From positions 62,001 through 126,000 of the forward strand of contig JADLSH010000073.1 in assembly GCA_016169945.1 (NCBI GenBank): 64,000 nucleotides of DNA, given 5' to 3'. The notes beneath the pieces were generated by a model. It was not told where the DNA came from. It ran no database searches and saw nothing but the letters and a program-made list of their open reading frames with translations. This document shows positions 1-10,432 of the stretch, in pieces; the stretch's first letter is position 1; each line of letters begins with the position of its first letter. The translations under genes were made by a program, and so were the position numbers. Source of the stretch: Trachythela sp. YZ-2020. Its lineage: Eukaryota; Cnidaria; Anthozoa; Malacalcyonacea; Clavulariidae.

Positions 1-61
1 TCAGGCTGATAAAACAACCGAATCATGTTATTTCGTCCCTTCTACTTTATTATCGAATACA

Positions 62-1111
62 ATGTCACTCGCCCCAAAAGTTGACGAGATTGCTTACACG
101 TTAAAAAAGAAGATATAGATATCGCATGTTTTAGTAAAACTTGGCTAAAAGAGACGATCCCAGATAATCCAATATTAATTGAAGGATATCAGTTATTTAG
201 AAGAGATCGTAGAGATAAACTGCATGGTGGGGTCTGCCTGTATGTGTAGGACTGCATACCATGTAGCGTTATATCAGACTTATACGATTATAACCATGAA
301 GTATTATGGGCGGACCCTAAGACCTCGCCCACTCCCACGTGGACTTTCTAATATAATAGCTGCTGTAGTTTATCTTCCCCGGATGCAGAAATCAAAATTT
401 AGAGAGAATCAAAATGAATTATCCGAATAGTGCTGTTATTCATGCGACTTTAATAGACAAGATATTAAATCGACAGTTAGATGCTTCCAGCTTAAACATA
501 TGGTCAATATCCCAACTACAGAATCAAACACTTTAGTCTAGATTTTTTTCAACTTACATAAATTCTATAGTAGACCAGTAGACCGCCTTTCGTCATGTCT
601 GACCATCTTACCATTGTTACCTTACCGGGAATTCGGAAAGAAGTAAAATCGCGAAGGGAGATCAGAAGAGTAAGAGACAAAAGGCCAAGTAAAAAGTCAG
701 CCCTTGATCGTTTCTTACTAGCTGTTCCCTGGCCTGAGCTAATGGCATCTTACACTTCAAGTGAAGAGAAGTTGGGAAATAATGCGTTGTCAGGGAAAGA
801 ATGCGTTGGCGGAAACTGTATTACAATAATAAAGTGGGACATCTACAAAACACTAAACCTAGTCTTTGGTAGCAAGAAATCAAGCAGCTGTGCGGAAAAT
901 CCAAGAACCATTCCCGCGAGGCCGCGACTTGTACTCCATTATAAAGAATGAATTTTTTGATACGGGTCATGATCTGACTGATGAAATTAATGATAGATTT
1001 ATAGATGTCATGAAAGATTACGCACCTGTTGAGAAGACATTAGTGTGCCTTTGGAAGTCTAAGTCTTGCTCTAACAACAAGGTTAAGCTGAGGGCTGTGA
1101 CCATTTACTAG
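62..1111 (+). pseudogene. Degenerate LINE endonuclease fragment
   Basis: This is a decayed copy of the apurinic-type endonuclease of a CR1/L2-like LINE, spread over several frames. Near 68-330 one reads a start-like stretch (LAPKVDEIAYTL), then ETIPD, RRDR and HGGVCLYV, as in the first half of such endonucleases. At about 440-530 a DFN motif (from GDFN) is followed by the PTxSNTL region. At 595-720 there is SDHLTIV, the conserved SDH box. A linker remnant (DVMKDYAPVEK) runs to about 1050. Stops and frameshifts separate these blocks and no reverse transcriptase follows, because the telomere-like repeat begins directly after. The element class is inferred from motif order; the exact family is not known. 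Confidence 0.65.
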
Positions 1112-1127
1112 AGCTAGACTTAATGTA

Positions 1128-1360
1128 AGTATTAGAGTTAGGGTTAGAGAGTGGGTTAGGGTTAGAGTTAGAGAGAGGGTTAGAGTTAGAGAGAGGGTTA
1201 GGGTTAGAGTTACAGAAAGGGTTAAGGTAAGAGTTAGAGAAAGGGTTAGGGTTAGAGTTAGAGAAATGGTTAGGGTTAGAGAAAGGGTTAGGGTTAAAGT
1301 TAAGTTAGAGAGAGGGTTAGCGCTAGAGTTAGAGAAAGTGTTAGGGTTAGAGGGAGGAGT
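1128..1360 (+). repeat. Interstitial telomere-like repeat
   Basis: Dense irregular runs of GTTAGGGTTAGAGTTAGAGA-type hexamers, i.e. diverged TTAGGG arrays mixed with TTAGAG. TTAGGG is the usual metazoan telomere unit. The array is short and impure, so it is interstitial rather than a chromosome end. It abuts two further tandem arrays. Confidence 0.8.
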
Positions 1361-1374
1361 GGGATTTATCTCCC

Positions 1375-1614
1375 TTATCTTTATTTTCCTTATCTTTATC
1401 TTCCTTATATTTATCTTCCTTTTCTTTATCTTCCTTATCTTTATCTTCCATATATTTATCTTCCTTATCTTTATCTTCCTTATCTTTATCTTTCTTATCA
1501 TTATCTTCGTTATTTTTATCTTCCTTATCTTTCTCTTCCTTTTCATTATCTTCTTTATCTTTATCTTCCATATATTTATCTTCCTTATCATTATCTTCGT
1601 TATTTTTATCTTCC
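1375..1614. repeat. 15-bp pyrimidine-rich tandem repeat, 16 units
   Basis: Sixteen consecutive 15-bp units close to TTATCTTTATCTTCC fill the interval exactly. Because 15 is a multiple of three, both strands show long open frames (I/F-rich on plus, K/D/E-rich on minus). These are repeat artefacts, not genes. Confidence 0.9.
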
Positions 1615-1619
1615 TGTCT

Positions 1620-1812
1620 TAGGATATCATCTTAGGATATCATACAGTATCTTAGGATATTATACAGTATCTTAGGTTATCATCTTAGGATATCGTACAG
1701 TATCTTAGGATATCGTACAGTATCTGAGCATATCATAGAGTAGCATAGAATATCATTTTAGGATATCATGCAGTATCTTAGGATATAGTACTGTATCTTA
1801 GGAGTATCTTTT
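1620..1812. repeat. 20-bp tandem repeat (TTAGGATATCATACAGTATC type)
   Basis: About nine imperfect units centred on TTAGGATATC and ACAGTATC, with some units shortened to 13 bp (TTAGGTTATCATC). It lies directly downstream of the 15-bp array. No coding sense. Confidence 0.85.
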
Positions 1813-1984
1813 TATCCATTATTCCCCCGTTTTATCCACCAACTATATGATTTGTACAATATTACTCCGTCCTATACATTAAGATGTATCAGATATTGTC
1901 AATTTATTCAAATTTTGTAGCTGGATAAGCTTAATCACCGTTAATGACTTACTAATGACTTACAACCTACGCATAGAATTGTGT
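1813..1984. other. Unassigned spacer
   Basis: A+T-rich sequence between the tandem arrays and the 3' tail of the next LINE. No ORF or motif recognised. Confidence 0.5.
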
Positions 1985-3391
1985 TTACATACAAGGCTTC
2001 TATTATTATTATTATTTATTATTATTATTATTATTAAACTTTATTTAGAGAAGGTTAATTTACAATGAAATATGCCAGTTTAGCTTCTGCTAATCTTCCA
2101 CTGGTCCTTCTAAAATTAACTATATATAACTAAATATCTTTACATGTATGAAGTACAATTTACATTTCTATACATATTTACATAAATAACTTATCTAGGT
2201 AGCTATAACTAATTATATAATTAACAGTACATATATAAACGCCTAAGAGTCATTTTTGAACATATCTAAAAACCATTCATGAGCTTTCCACTTGAATGTT
2301 GGAAATGAACTGGAAGATCTTATAACCGGTGGCAACATATTATAAAAATATGCTCCAGTGTACTGAAGTCCACTCCTTGTGATTGTTAATTTGTGGTTTG
2401 GCACCCACAATTCCATATTTGCAGTGCTTCTGGTATGTCGCTGGGAAACCGTTGACACTGGTTTGAACATATCACTTAAATAGTCTGGAGCCAAATTATT
2501 TAAAGATTTATAGACTAAGCAAACTGCCCTATACATAACTCTATGCTTTATTGGTAAAATATTCGACTGTTCGAAAAGTGGTTTAGATGATGAAAGTTTA
2601 GATTTATCGTAAATTAGTCTTAAAATAAGTTTTTGTAGTTTATATATTCTTGATGTGTGCGGTGATTGTCCCCAAACAGTACAGCAATAATCCATTCTTG
2701 GTTGAAAGTACGTTTTATAGAATAAAATCCTTGTTTGAAGTGGCAGATACATTTTGATTCGGCGGAACAGACCGATGAGTTTGCTTAGATTAGAAGCTAA
2801 ATCGTTGATATGAGCTTTCCAAGAGAGATGATTGTCAACAGTCACACCCAGCAGTTTTTTTGACTCTACACTTTCAAGTACGTTATTGTTGTGATTGATA
2901 TGGAGTTCAGAAGAGCCAATTTTCGCAGATCTCTGATAAGTACCAATCACCATTAATTTTGTTTTCTCGCAATTAATCACCATCCCATTAGATGCACTCC
3001 ATTGCTCGACGTCCTCCATGGCTGAAGAGAGTTTGTAATTCAGGTCGTTTATGGACTTTCCAGAGGAGTGTAAGGTGGAATCATCAGCATAAAGATCTAG
3101 GTTCTGGTTGCAATGCAAAGGGAGGTCATTAACAAACAAAATAAATAGAAGCGGTCCCAGAATACTTCCTTGTGGTACGCCAAATGAAACAGGAGCTAAT
3201 GATGAAATGTTATGTTTAATTTGAACACATTGATGTCTTCCAGTCAGATAAGAATGGAGCCACTTGATTAGGGTTTCATCGAAACGATAACACTTGAGCT
3301 TCGAGATGAGAATATCGATGTTAATCATGTCAAAAGCTTTTCGAAAATCAATGAGTGTTACATCATTAAGTTCTATGAAAACTATGCTAGT
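1985..3391 (-). mobile_element. 5'-truncated LINE (CR1/L2-like), minus strand
   Basis: The 3' end is the ATT microsatellite at 1985-2034 (an AAT-type tail on the coding strand), the usual end of CR1/L2-type LINEs. A 3' UTR of about 200 bp precedes the RT frame at 2243-3328. Coding similarity starts abruptly near 3391 with VTLIDFRKAFDMIN, so the 5' half including the endonuclease is missing, as expected of incomplete target-primed reverse transcription. Confidence 0.85.
2243..3328 (-). CDS. Reverse transcriptase, C-terminal 361 aa of LINE ORF2
   Basis: An open frame of the LINE above. The RT palm shows GVPQGSILGPLLF at residues 50-62 and the catalytic YADD at 80-83. It is followed by the LGVTVD turn, the thumb (RILFYKTYFQPRMDYCCTVWG) and a C-terminal region ending in WFLDMFKNDS. 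The reading frame extends upstream of the first ATG to about 3391 through the AFD motif, so the annotated methionine is not a true start. There is no endonuclease, so the copy cannot move by itself. The open frame without stops suggests a fairly recent insertion. Confidence 0.85.
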   Translation of the reverse strand: MINIDILISKLKCYRFDETLIKWLHSYLTGRHQCVQIKHNISSLAPVSFGVPQGSILGPLLFILFVNDLPLHCNQNLDLYADDSTLHSSGKSINDLNYKLSSAMEDVEQWSASNGMVINCEKTKLMVIGTYQRSAKIGSSELHINHNNNVLESVESKKLLGVTVDNHLSWKAHINDLASNLSKLIGLFRRIKMYLPLQTRILFYKTYFQPRMDYCCTVWGQSPHTSRIYKLQKLILRLIYDKSKLSSSKPLFEQSNILPIKHRVMYRAVCLVYKSLNNLAPDYLSDMFKPVSTVSQRHTRSTANMELWVPNHKLTITRSGLQYTGAYFYNMLPPVIRSSSSFPTFKWKAHEWFLDMFKNDS

Positions 3392-3950
3392 AAAACTTTA
3401 TTCAATATTAAAAACTCGCTTAGGAAATACAGATTTTACAACTCTGCTATATATATTTAAACGCTTGAAACTTTGTAAGGTTAAAATCCCTGTAAGAAGT
3501 ATGTCTATCTTTGAAAACTTACAGTATCAGGTTAAGCGTCGCTATTTTGGTCGACTCAGAAAGCTGTTTGTTATTACTTCGCATGAGGCAATAATAGTTA
3601 CTAGGTTAAGCTTCGCTATATTGGTTGTCCAAGAAAGTCATTTGTTTCGTATAAGGTGATATTAGATACGAGAATATATTTAAGAAAGAAAAACTTCACT
3701 AGATACGAATTTATTACTAATAAGGAGTTTATCAATCGAAAAGTTTCCGACAACAAATGCTGAACTCAGCAAAATTCGCTTTACTTGGCCTTGTTCTGTG
3801 ACGTCATACTCAGGACTCAAAGGAGTAAGACCAAGTTACATAATTAATGTTACCCCCCCCCCCCCTCATATGCTAATGATGATGCGACCACCTCATATGC
3901 TAATAGTCATGCTGCCCCCTTGCGGCCTCTCAAAAATCCGGGTCGAAAAC
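3392..3950. other. Non-coding stretch
   Basis: No recognisable protein or RNA. Contains a C homopolymer near 3853 followed by repeats of CATATGCTAAT. Confidence 0.5.
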
Positions 3951-3954
3951 GACA

Positions 3955-4400
3955 TATATCGCTACTCAGATCAGTATCTCCAAAGCCACAGGCCCTGACC
4001 AATTTCACAATTGGATGACGTCCACGGATGGCAATGGTTCGGCAGTAAAAGTGTCACTATTGGACTATAGAAAGGCATTCGATCTAGTTGACAATAACCT
4101 ACTTATTGCTAAGTTGTTAAGTCTGGGAGTTAGACCTACGGTGGTCAGACGGATTACCGACTTCCTATATACGGCATAGACAGCAGAGAGTAAAGGTTGG
4201 TGCTAATACCTTTTCCAGCTATAAACTCGTTCTTGTACCTTTTCCAGCTAAAACAGCTTGAAACAGTTGAAAAGAGCGGGAGTGGAGCGCTGTGCACTTG
4301 TTAGATTCTATTGTTCCTGTATTAGATCTGTGTTAGAATACTCTTGCCAGGTTTTTCATTCGAGTTTACCGAAAACTTATCGGACGATGCACACTATGCT
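3955..4400 (+). pseudogene. Internally deleted LINE RT scrap
   Basis: Three RT segments of one LINE family are joined with the intervening parts missing. About 3963-4010 reads SKATGPDQ (the finger motif). About 4020-4190 reads TDGNGSAVK, LLDYRKAFDLVD and LLSLGVRP up to the fingers/palm. About 4250-4380 reads LKQLKRAGVERCALVRFYCS, then EYSCQVFHSSLPK, from the thumb. The GVPQG and YxDD parts are lost. The motif set resembles the LINE at 26.2-30.6 kb (TDGTGNAVR; ITCIRPVMEFSCQVFH). Confidence 0.7.
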
Positions 4401-6080
4401 GCCAAATCAAAGAACTAGGTCATTTTATATTAATTTAGATATTCATATATTAAATAAATATATTTTATATTGTATATTGTTTTAAATAACCGTTCTTGTC
4501 AATTGATACACGTAATTCAGGAATAATAATAATAAAAAACACGAAAATTTTCCATATTGAAACCCAACATAATTTTGGCTTCCTTCTCTCATTTTTTTGC
4601 ATACATTAAACATTTCACTCGTTTTATAACTGAGAAATGAGTCAGAACTTAGCTTTTTTAAAGGAATGGCGTGTTGAGTACAACATAAAATTTGATTACA
4701 ATTGAAACATTTCCCAGGCTAGAATAATTTTAAAATTTACGATGTCAACAGATACTTAAGCGTTTTGTGAGCAAAGAATACTTGTTCTTCTTATTGGTAT
4801 GATCATCCCTGGCTAGAAACAAAAATGAAGTGAATTGTCTACAAGTAGGCTTTCGTATTCTCCATCACGGCGGCTTTCGCAGTTCCAATCGGCCTTAAAT
4901 TTGTAAAATATTTAATACCTTGCACTGTCACCAGAACTTAGCAAATCAAGGACGGCTATTCCATTAGTTGATCTTTCTTGGTAGAAATATTGGAATAATA
5001 ATTCGAATAATGGCTATCAGATTTTGCATTTAAGCAAACAGCTTACCAAAATCTTTCCATAATCTATGCCTTTTTATTTGGAATATCAAAATCCAATCAG
5101 AATAAGTCTTATTTGCGGCATTAACTACCAATATGAGCCAGTGGCGGTGGACGATTGATTTGTTTAGTGGGGGCTAGACAAACTTTAGTCGGGTCTTGGG
5201 GTATAATGTCCGTAAAATTTAAAATCTGAGATCTCTGAAATTGCATTTTATGCATTCTGGGAATAGTTGACATGGTCATTTCGTACATCTTGCATTTCAG
5301 GTAACGAAAAATCCGTGACACTTTCGTATTAAGTTCTCCCACTCTGATTTTGGGTTTAAGCAAACAGCTTACCAGCGTTAAGCAAAACACTTCAATTTCT
5401 GAGTCTTGACGACTTATAGAAAAATAACATAACTTGTGTGTTGTCTTAAGAAACTTCCAAGAATCGAAAACAAACACATCACGGCTGTTTTATTATTTCA
5501 TAAAATAACGTAAACATTTTGACCTTGTCTAATGTTATTGGCGGTGAAGCTTTGACAAATAAATGAAGTTGGGTGTTTAAGTATGCAATCTGCGCGTCCA
5601 GGACAGGAACATTTAACTATTTTGTTATCATAGTAATATATATTGTAAATAGACATTTTCCGTTTTCTTCTCTTACAGACACCACCAAGTCACCTTCTAC
5701 GACACCTTATCCAGGTAACATTATTTGGCGATGATTCAAAATTAACTCGTGGCAAGAATTCCCCATGTGAATGTGTAATTCGTCCCCGTTGCAGTTTGGG
5801 ATGTAAACTCCACGGGCAAGGGGTCCAATAACCCTTTGCGAGCCCTGGCAGCCTGTTCGGTGATGTTGTTATGAATATAATATACTCTATTGGATTCTTC
5901 TTGGCCCAATATGACAAAATATTAAGTCGAGACTTCAATATCGCAAGTGCAGACTTAATACTTTGCCTTATTGTGCGAATATTGAGTGTTTTATTATATC
6001 CAGAAAAAAAAGCATTAAAAAAAATACTTTGTAAGAAAGAATAACACAGCAGAAATTCGAGAATATATATTGAGGGTATA
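4401..6080. other. No gene recognised
   Basis: A+T-rich sequence with only short, motif-free open frames. The minus-strand frames at 5121-5477 and 5690-6223 have no family features. Confidence 0.5.
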
Positions 6081-6084
6081 TATA

Positions 6085-6087
6085 TAC

Positions 6088-6126
<39 letters not shown>
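6085..6126. repeat. TA microsatellite
   Basis: Alternating TA with a few interruptions. It leads straight into the first 233-bp unit and corresponds to the TA-rich tail (6341-6358) seen between the units, so it is probably an expanded unit tail. Confidence 0.85.
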
Positions 6127-6127
<1 letters not shown>

Positions 6128-6250
6128 GCAAAAGCTCACTTCCCTTGTGGTCGTTTGAGCACTCTGGCCCCAAGACACTTCACGCATGTCTGGATGCGCA
6201 TGTGTCTGAGTATTGTACCACATGCGCTTGGTGAGGGCAAGAGTATGGTG

Positions 6251-6258
6251 TATAAATA
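6251..6258 (+). promoter_or_regulatory. TATA box upstream of hammerhead
   Basis: TATAAATA lies about 30-35 bp before the 5' strand of hammerhead stem I, the distance from a TATA box to a Pol II start. A transcript begun here would start at the ribozyme. The same spacing is kept in the second copy. Confidence 0.5.
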
Positions 6259-6284
6259 CGAAGTCACTCGCATCTAGACTGCGT

Positions 6285-6340
6285 CACAAGCTGCACTGAC
6301 GAGCCGTTGAACGGCGAAACATGCATGTCTGCAGATTTGA
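6285..6340 (+). ncRNA. Type I hammerhead self-cleaving ribozyme
   Basis: All conserved positions are present. Stem I strand CTGCA is at 6291-6295 and the core CTGACGA at 6296-6302. Stem II is GCCG/CGGC (6303-6306 with 6312-6315) with loop TTGAA. The core GAAA is at 6316-6319. Stem III is ACA/TGT with loop TGCA, and the GUC cleavage triplet ends at C6329. The stem I return strand TGCAG is at 6330-6334, and an outer CAA/TTG pairing extends stem I. Cleavage is predicted after C6329. Both ends enter through stem I, so it is type I. Confidence 0.85.
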
Positions 6341-6517
6341 CTATATATATATTTTATAATGCAAAAGCTCACTTCCCTTGTTGGCGTTTGAGCACTCTGG
6401 CCCCAAGACACTTCACGCATGTCTGGATGCGCATGTGTCTGAGTATTGTACCACATGCGCTTGGTGAGGGCAAGAGTATGGTGTATAAATACGAAGTCAC
6501 TCGCATCTAGACTGCGT

Positions 6518-6551
6518 TACAAGCTGCACTGACGAGCCGTTGAACGGCGAA
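6518..6551 (+). ncRNA. Second hammerhead, truncated
   Basis: It repeats stem I strand CTGCA, core CTGACGA (6529-6535), and stem II with the same TTGAA loop. After GAA the sequence switches to LINE coding sequence, so stem III and the cleavage triplet are missing and it should be inactive. Confidence 0.75.
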
Positions 6552-7028
6552 CCACAGCATGGTTTCCTGAGAGGGAAATCTTGCACAATCCAGCTCCTTT
6601 CCGTTCTTCACCGAATTAGTAAAAATCTGGATTTAGGCAAACAAACTGAATATACCATAAACGGCGAAAATTTGTTGCATGTTTCCTCCCAGAAATATCT
6701 CGGCGTGACGGTTTCATCTTATCTCAGATGGAATACACACATTCACGAACAGGTGACGAAAGCCAACTGTATGCTCGGTATGCTTAAGCGTTCAACTTGT
6801 AAGATTCAGAATGTCAAAAACTAGACGCTGTCTATACCTTACTCTGGTGAGGTCTCATCTTGCATATGCCTCACAAGTTTGGAGTCCACAGAATATCACC
6901 ATGTGTATGGAGCTCGAACGAATACAACGCAGAGCAACGAAGTTCATACTGGCTTTGCCCTTTGATACAGACACTCCATACAGAACTAGACTCGCCTCCC
7001 TAAGGTACTACCCCTATGATACTGTAGC
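6552..7028 (+). pseudogene. LINE RT fragment, 5' part (YWHEYLDI family)
   Basis: The sequence begins QHGFLRGKSCTIQLL (RT finger) and then jumps from LGKQTE to INGENLLHVSSQKYLGVTVSS. The AFD, GVPQG and YADD segments have therefore been deleted. The thumb follows in the next frame: YLTLVRSHLAYASQVWSPQ and RIQRRATKFIL. Coding breaks off at YRTRLASLRYYPYD, and the same protein resumes at about 9633. The inverted-repeat element therefore inserted into this LINE. It is 5'-truncated and internally deleted. Confidence 0.8.
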
Positions 7029-8200
7029 CTAGGACCTGTAAAGAGTTTGTATGCACTTCATTTAGGACAGATTATCTCAACTGTTTTAGGGTAAAATGAC
7101 CATGGCGGTCAACATGGCATATGTGCCGAATCCGGGGCGAGAGTCCAGAAAATGACCACGCCCAGAAACGGCACTGTCGACATAGCTCTAAATCGTGAAC
7201 CGCCAAAGCTACAGCCTTTCTGAATTGCTTATAGTGTTTAGAATGGTTGCTTTTATGGGTGGTCACTGGAGGGTGAAATTTGTCTAGGTATTATATTTTA
7301 CAAAAAAATGACTATGCACCATCCCAGGTCAACTGCTAATTATGCATCAAATTACTCATTCACCTGGCAAAGTCTATGTTTTCTTATTTCCTAAATATTT
7401 TTGTCATAGGATGAAAAAATATGCTTATTTTAATATAATTATTATAAATTTCAAAAGGAATGATATTGTTTTGTTGAGATATAACACATTTCATTTCACT
7501 TACCCCCGGCAGAACACGATTTCAGCCATATTTTGCCTATTTGTTTGCTTTTTATCGCCGACCTCGCAAGTATCATCCAAATGTTATACTTTAACACAAT
7601 GCTAGTTGACTAAAGAATAATTCAACCAAGTTTCGTCGGGATTTGGAGTAGTGCCATGTATTTTATCTTCGATTTTGTGTCCTTCGACATTTCCTCAATT
7701 ATGTCGCTATTGCAATGTCTCGCCGCTTCTCTGCCCGATAAATGCCACTTCTTCGTCCACATCTGTATTTATATTACAGTATCCAAAAATTATTGATTGT
7801 AAAATTGAAAGCATTAGTCCCACTTGGGAGTGAAAAACCTCCCCTCGTTGATCAAGAATGAGAATCAAAAACAAAAGGTTCAAAATAATTTGAAAGTCTC
7901 GCGCAATCTTCATGAAAACTCCTCGTGGACAACATTACAGGGAGGTGAACATTTTCACGAATACGTTTGTTCGCGACCACAGCAACCCAAGTAAAGTTCG
8001 TGTGTTTAACAGTTTATATGTTTATGACAAAATAAACAAATATTCGCGTAATTTTGTATTTTTCTGGTTTCCTTCAGCTATAAAAAAGAAACCAGAGACT
8101 TACGCAATCTTTCTGCACCATCCTTTTAAGGCTATTCTGTGTAGACGTCTGCACGTTTCAGCCCTCAGACCTCAGTTTTAGTTACTCTTAATTTAAAACC
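7029..8200 (+). repeat. Left arm of long inverted repeat
   Basis: Pairs with 8420-9636. Landmarks include ATGCATCAAATTACTCATTC near 7342, found reversed near 9281, and CAGACCTCAGTTTTA near 8166, found reversed near 8445. Confidence 0.85.
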
Positions 8201-8419
8201 TGATGGATCTTGTCTTTCTTATTACAACAACCATGCATAGAAAGCACATGTTATAAATTCCACATTACACATGGTTTGACAACTACGTGATCCCGGCAAA
8301 ACAGCCTTTAGGAGGCCGACTGGTCTTAAGGCACGGGAAACCCGTCGGTTACACCTTAGCAAGCAAAAATGCAAAAAGTAAAATAGTATTTTTACATCTG
8401 TCAAGTGCGATAGATTATG
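8201..8419. other. Loop (spacer) of the foldback element
   Basis: About 220 bp not shared by the arms. It contains small hairpins (for example ACGGGAAACCCGT near 8333). No ORF or RNA family recognised. Confidence 0.6.
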
Positions 8420-9636
8420 TTTTACTTTAATTAAGAGTAAATAAAACTGAGGTCTAAGGGCTGAAACGTACAGGCGTCTACACAGAATAGCGGCTTAAAA
8501 ATATGGTGCAAAAAGATTGCGTACGTCTCTGGTTTCTTTTTTATAGGTAAAGGAAACCAGAAAAATACAAAATTACGCGAATATTTGTTTATTTTGTCAT
8601 AAACATATAAACAGTTAAACACACGAACTTTACTTGGGTTGCTGTGGTCGCGAACAAACGTATTCGTGAAAATGTCACCCCTCTGTAATGTTGTCCACGA
8701 GGAGTTTTCGTGAAGATTGCGCGAGACTTTCAAATTATTTTGAACCTTTTGTTTTTGATTCTCATTCTTCATAAAAGAGGGGAGGATTTTCACTCCCAAG
8801 TGGAACTAATGATTTCAATTTTTCGATTGGGACTATTCTACAATCAATTATTTTTGGATACTGTAATGTAAATACAGATGTGGACGAAGAAGTGGCATTT
8901 ATCGGGCAGAGAAGCGGCGAGACATTGCAATAGCGACATAATTGGGGAAATGTCGAAGGACACAAAATCGAAGATAAAATACATGGCACTACTCCAAAAC
9001 CCGACGAAACTTGGTTGAATTATTCTTTAGTCAACTAGCATTGTGCTAAAGTACAACATTTGGATGATACTTGCGAGGCTCGGCGATAAAAAGCAAACAA
9101 ATCGGCAAAATATGGCTGAAATCGTGTTCTGGCGGGGGGTAAGTGAAATGAAATGTGTTATATCTCAACAAAACAATATCAATCCTTATGAAATTTATAA
9201 TAATTATATTAAAATAAGCATATTTTTTCATCCTATGACAAAAATATTTAGGAAATAAGAAAACATAGACTTTGCCAGGTGAATGAGTAATTTGATGCAT
9301 AATTAGCAGTTGACCTGGGATGGTGCATGGTCATTTTCTTGTAAAATATGATACCTAGACAAATTTCACCCTCCAGTGACCACCCATAAAAGGAACCATT
9401 CTAAACACTATAAGCAATTCAGAAAGGCTGTAGCTTTGGCGGTTCAGGACTTAGAGCTATGTCGACAGTGCCGTTTCTGGGCTTGGTCATTTTCTGGACT
9501 TTCGCCCCGGATTCGGGTTTTGGCACATATGCCATGTTGACCGTCATGGTCATTTTACCCTAATATATCATGGTCATTTTACCCTAGATAATCTGTCCTA
9601 AATGAAATGCATACAAACTCCTTTACAGGTCCTAGA
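8420..9636 (-). repeat. Right arm of long inverted repeat
   Basis: Reverse complement of the left arm. Near its outer end a short segment (CATGGTCATTTTACCCTA) is locally duplicated, which the left arm lacks. Confidence 0.85.
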
Positions 9637-10432
9637 CTACTGGCACGAATACCTTGACATTCTGTTGCTGTTTAAATGCACACGCGGCTTTATTAAAATC
9701 GATATCCTGCCTGAGCAAGTTGACAGTCTGCCTTCAACAAGAAATTTACGATCAACTAACAACTCCCTTATTACATACAACATTCCTAAAGTTAGAACAT
9801 TATGTCACCAGAACAGCTATATGGTACGAGTGTCGCGAGTATGGAATTCTCTCTCAGATGAACTACGTAAACCAGACATATCATATTATAGTTTCAATTC
9901 ACGTCTATTTGATTACTATTTTTCAGCAACATTAACAGTGTTCGACCATGAAAATCCGCAAACGTGGAAATCTGTTTGCCTAAAGTGCCATAAAGCGAGT
10001 CAGCTTACTGACACTAAGAAATGTTGTTTTTAGGATAGACCAGTGAAAGTTGCAATATAGTTCATCCTAGCTGATGAAGAGCGCAGTTTTTCAACATTGA
10101 CAATCATCTTGACAATGATGACACTCATCTCACAAACAACCGACCCTCATCGTTAATTCTTAGTTATTGTTCTACTTAATCTATTATCTGATCGTTTCTA
10201 CTATTCGTTCTGCAATGCGCTCTCCACTCGGTATGGGATGTACTATTTTGCAATCTTGTTTCATGTTTGTACTGTATATATTTAAATATTTCATATTTGT
10301 TTTGTAACAGGTCACTAACGTAATTGGCTCACGCTGTGTTAGTGTTCCTGGGTCGTTTTCCTGTCTATCTTTTCGTGAATGTTTTACATTTGCGATAACG
10401 GCTGAAGTTAAATAAATAAAATAAATAGATGG
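9633..10432 (+). pseudogene. LINE ORF2 C-terminus and 3' UTR (continuation)
   Basis: The frame resumes with YWHEYLDILLLFKCTRGF and ends TWKSVCLKC...KKCCF at 10033, the C-terminal tail of this LINE family. The copy at 14.4-14.9 kb has the same YWHEYLDI and TWKSVC blocks. A 3' UTR of about 400 bp ends in an AATA-rich tail (about 10408-10430). Confidence 0.8.

Larger units (their letters stand above)
6125..6551 (+). mobile_element. Tandem 233-bp unit with hammerhead ribozyme (retrozyme-like)
   Basis: Two direct copies start with ATGCAAAAGCTCACTTCCC at 6125 and 6359. They differ at very few positions over about 190 bp. Each copy contains a TATA box (TATAAATA at 6251 and near 6484) and, about 30 bp on, a hammerhead core. 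The hammerhead cores repeat at 6296 and 6529, giving a 233-bp period. The second copy is cut at about 6551, where LINE coding sequence begins. Tandem monomers of 150-450 bp with type I hammerheads are known as metazoan retrozymes, and Penelope-like elements also carry hammerheads. Which of the two this belongs to is inference. No ORF is present. Confidence 0.7.
7025..9638. mobile_element. 2.6-kb foldback element with ~1.2-kb inverted arms
   Basis: The sequence from about 7029 to 8200 returns as the reverse complement at about 8420 to 9636, with only scattered differences. Ends read CCTAGGACCTGTAAAG on the left and CTTTACAGGTCCTAG on the right. It interrupts one LINE reading frame, so it is an insertion rather than background. 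A direct TACT lies next to both ends (near 7020 and 9638) and may be the target duplication. No transposase is encoded; open frames in the arms are mirror images of one another. Probably a non-autonomous DNA transposon of foldback type, but the superfamily is unknown. Confidence 0.8.

Noticed and set aside
1040..1622. Long Lys/Asp- or Ile/Phe-rich open frames on both strands
   Set aside because: Produced by the 15-bp tandem repeat, whose length is a multiple of three.
5690..6456. Minus-strand frames sharing MWYNTQTHAHPDMREVSWGQ
   Set aside because: They are antisense to the duplicated hammerhead unit; the shared peptide only reflects the DNA repeat.
10060..10100. Hammerhead-like word CTGATGA at 10071
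   Set aside because: No GAAA after a stem II, and no stem I or cleavage triplet in place.
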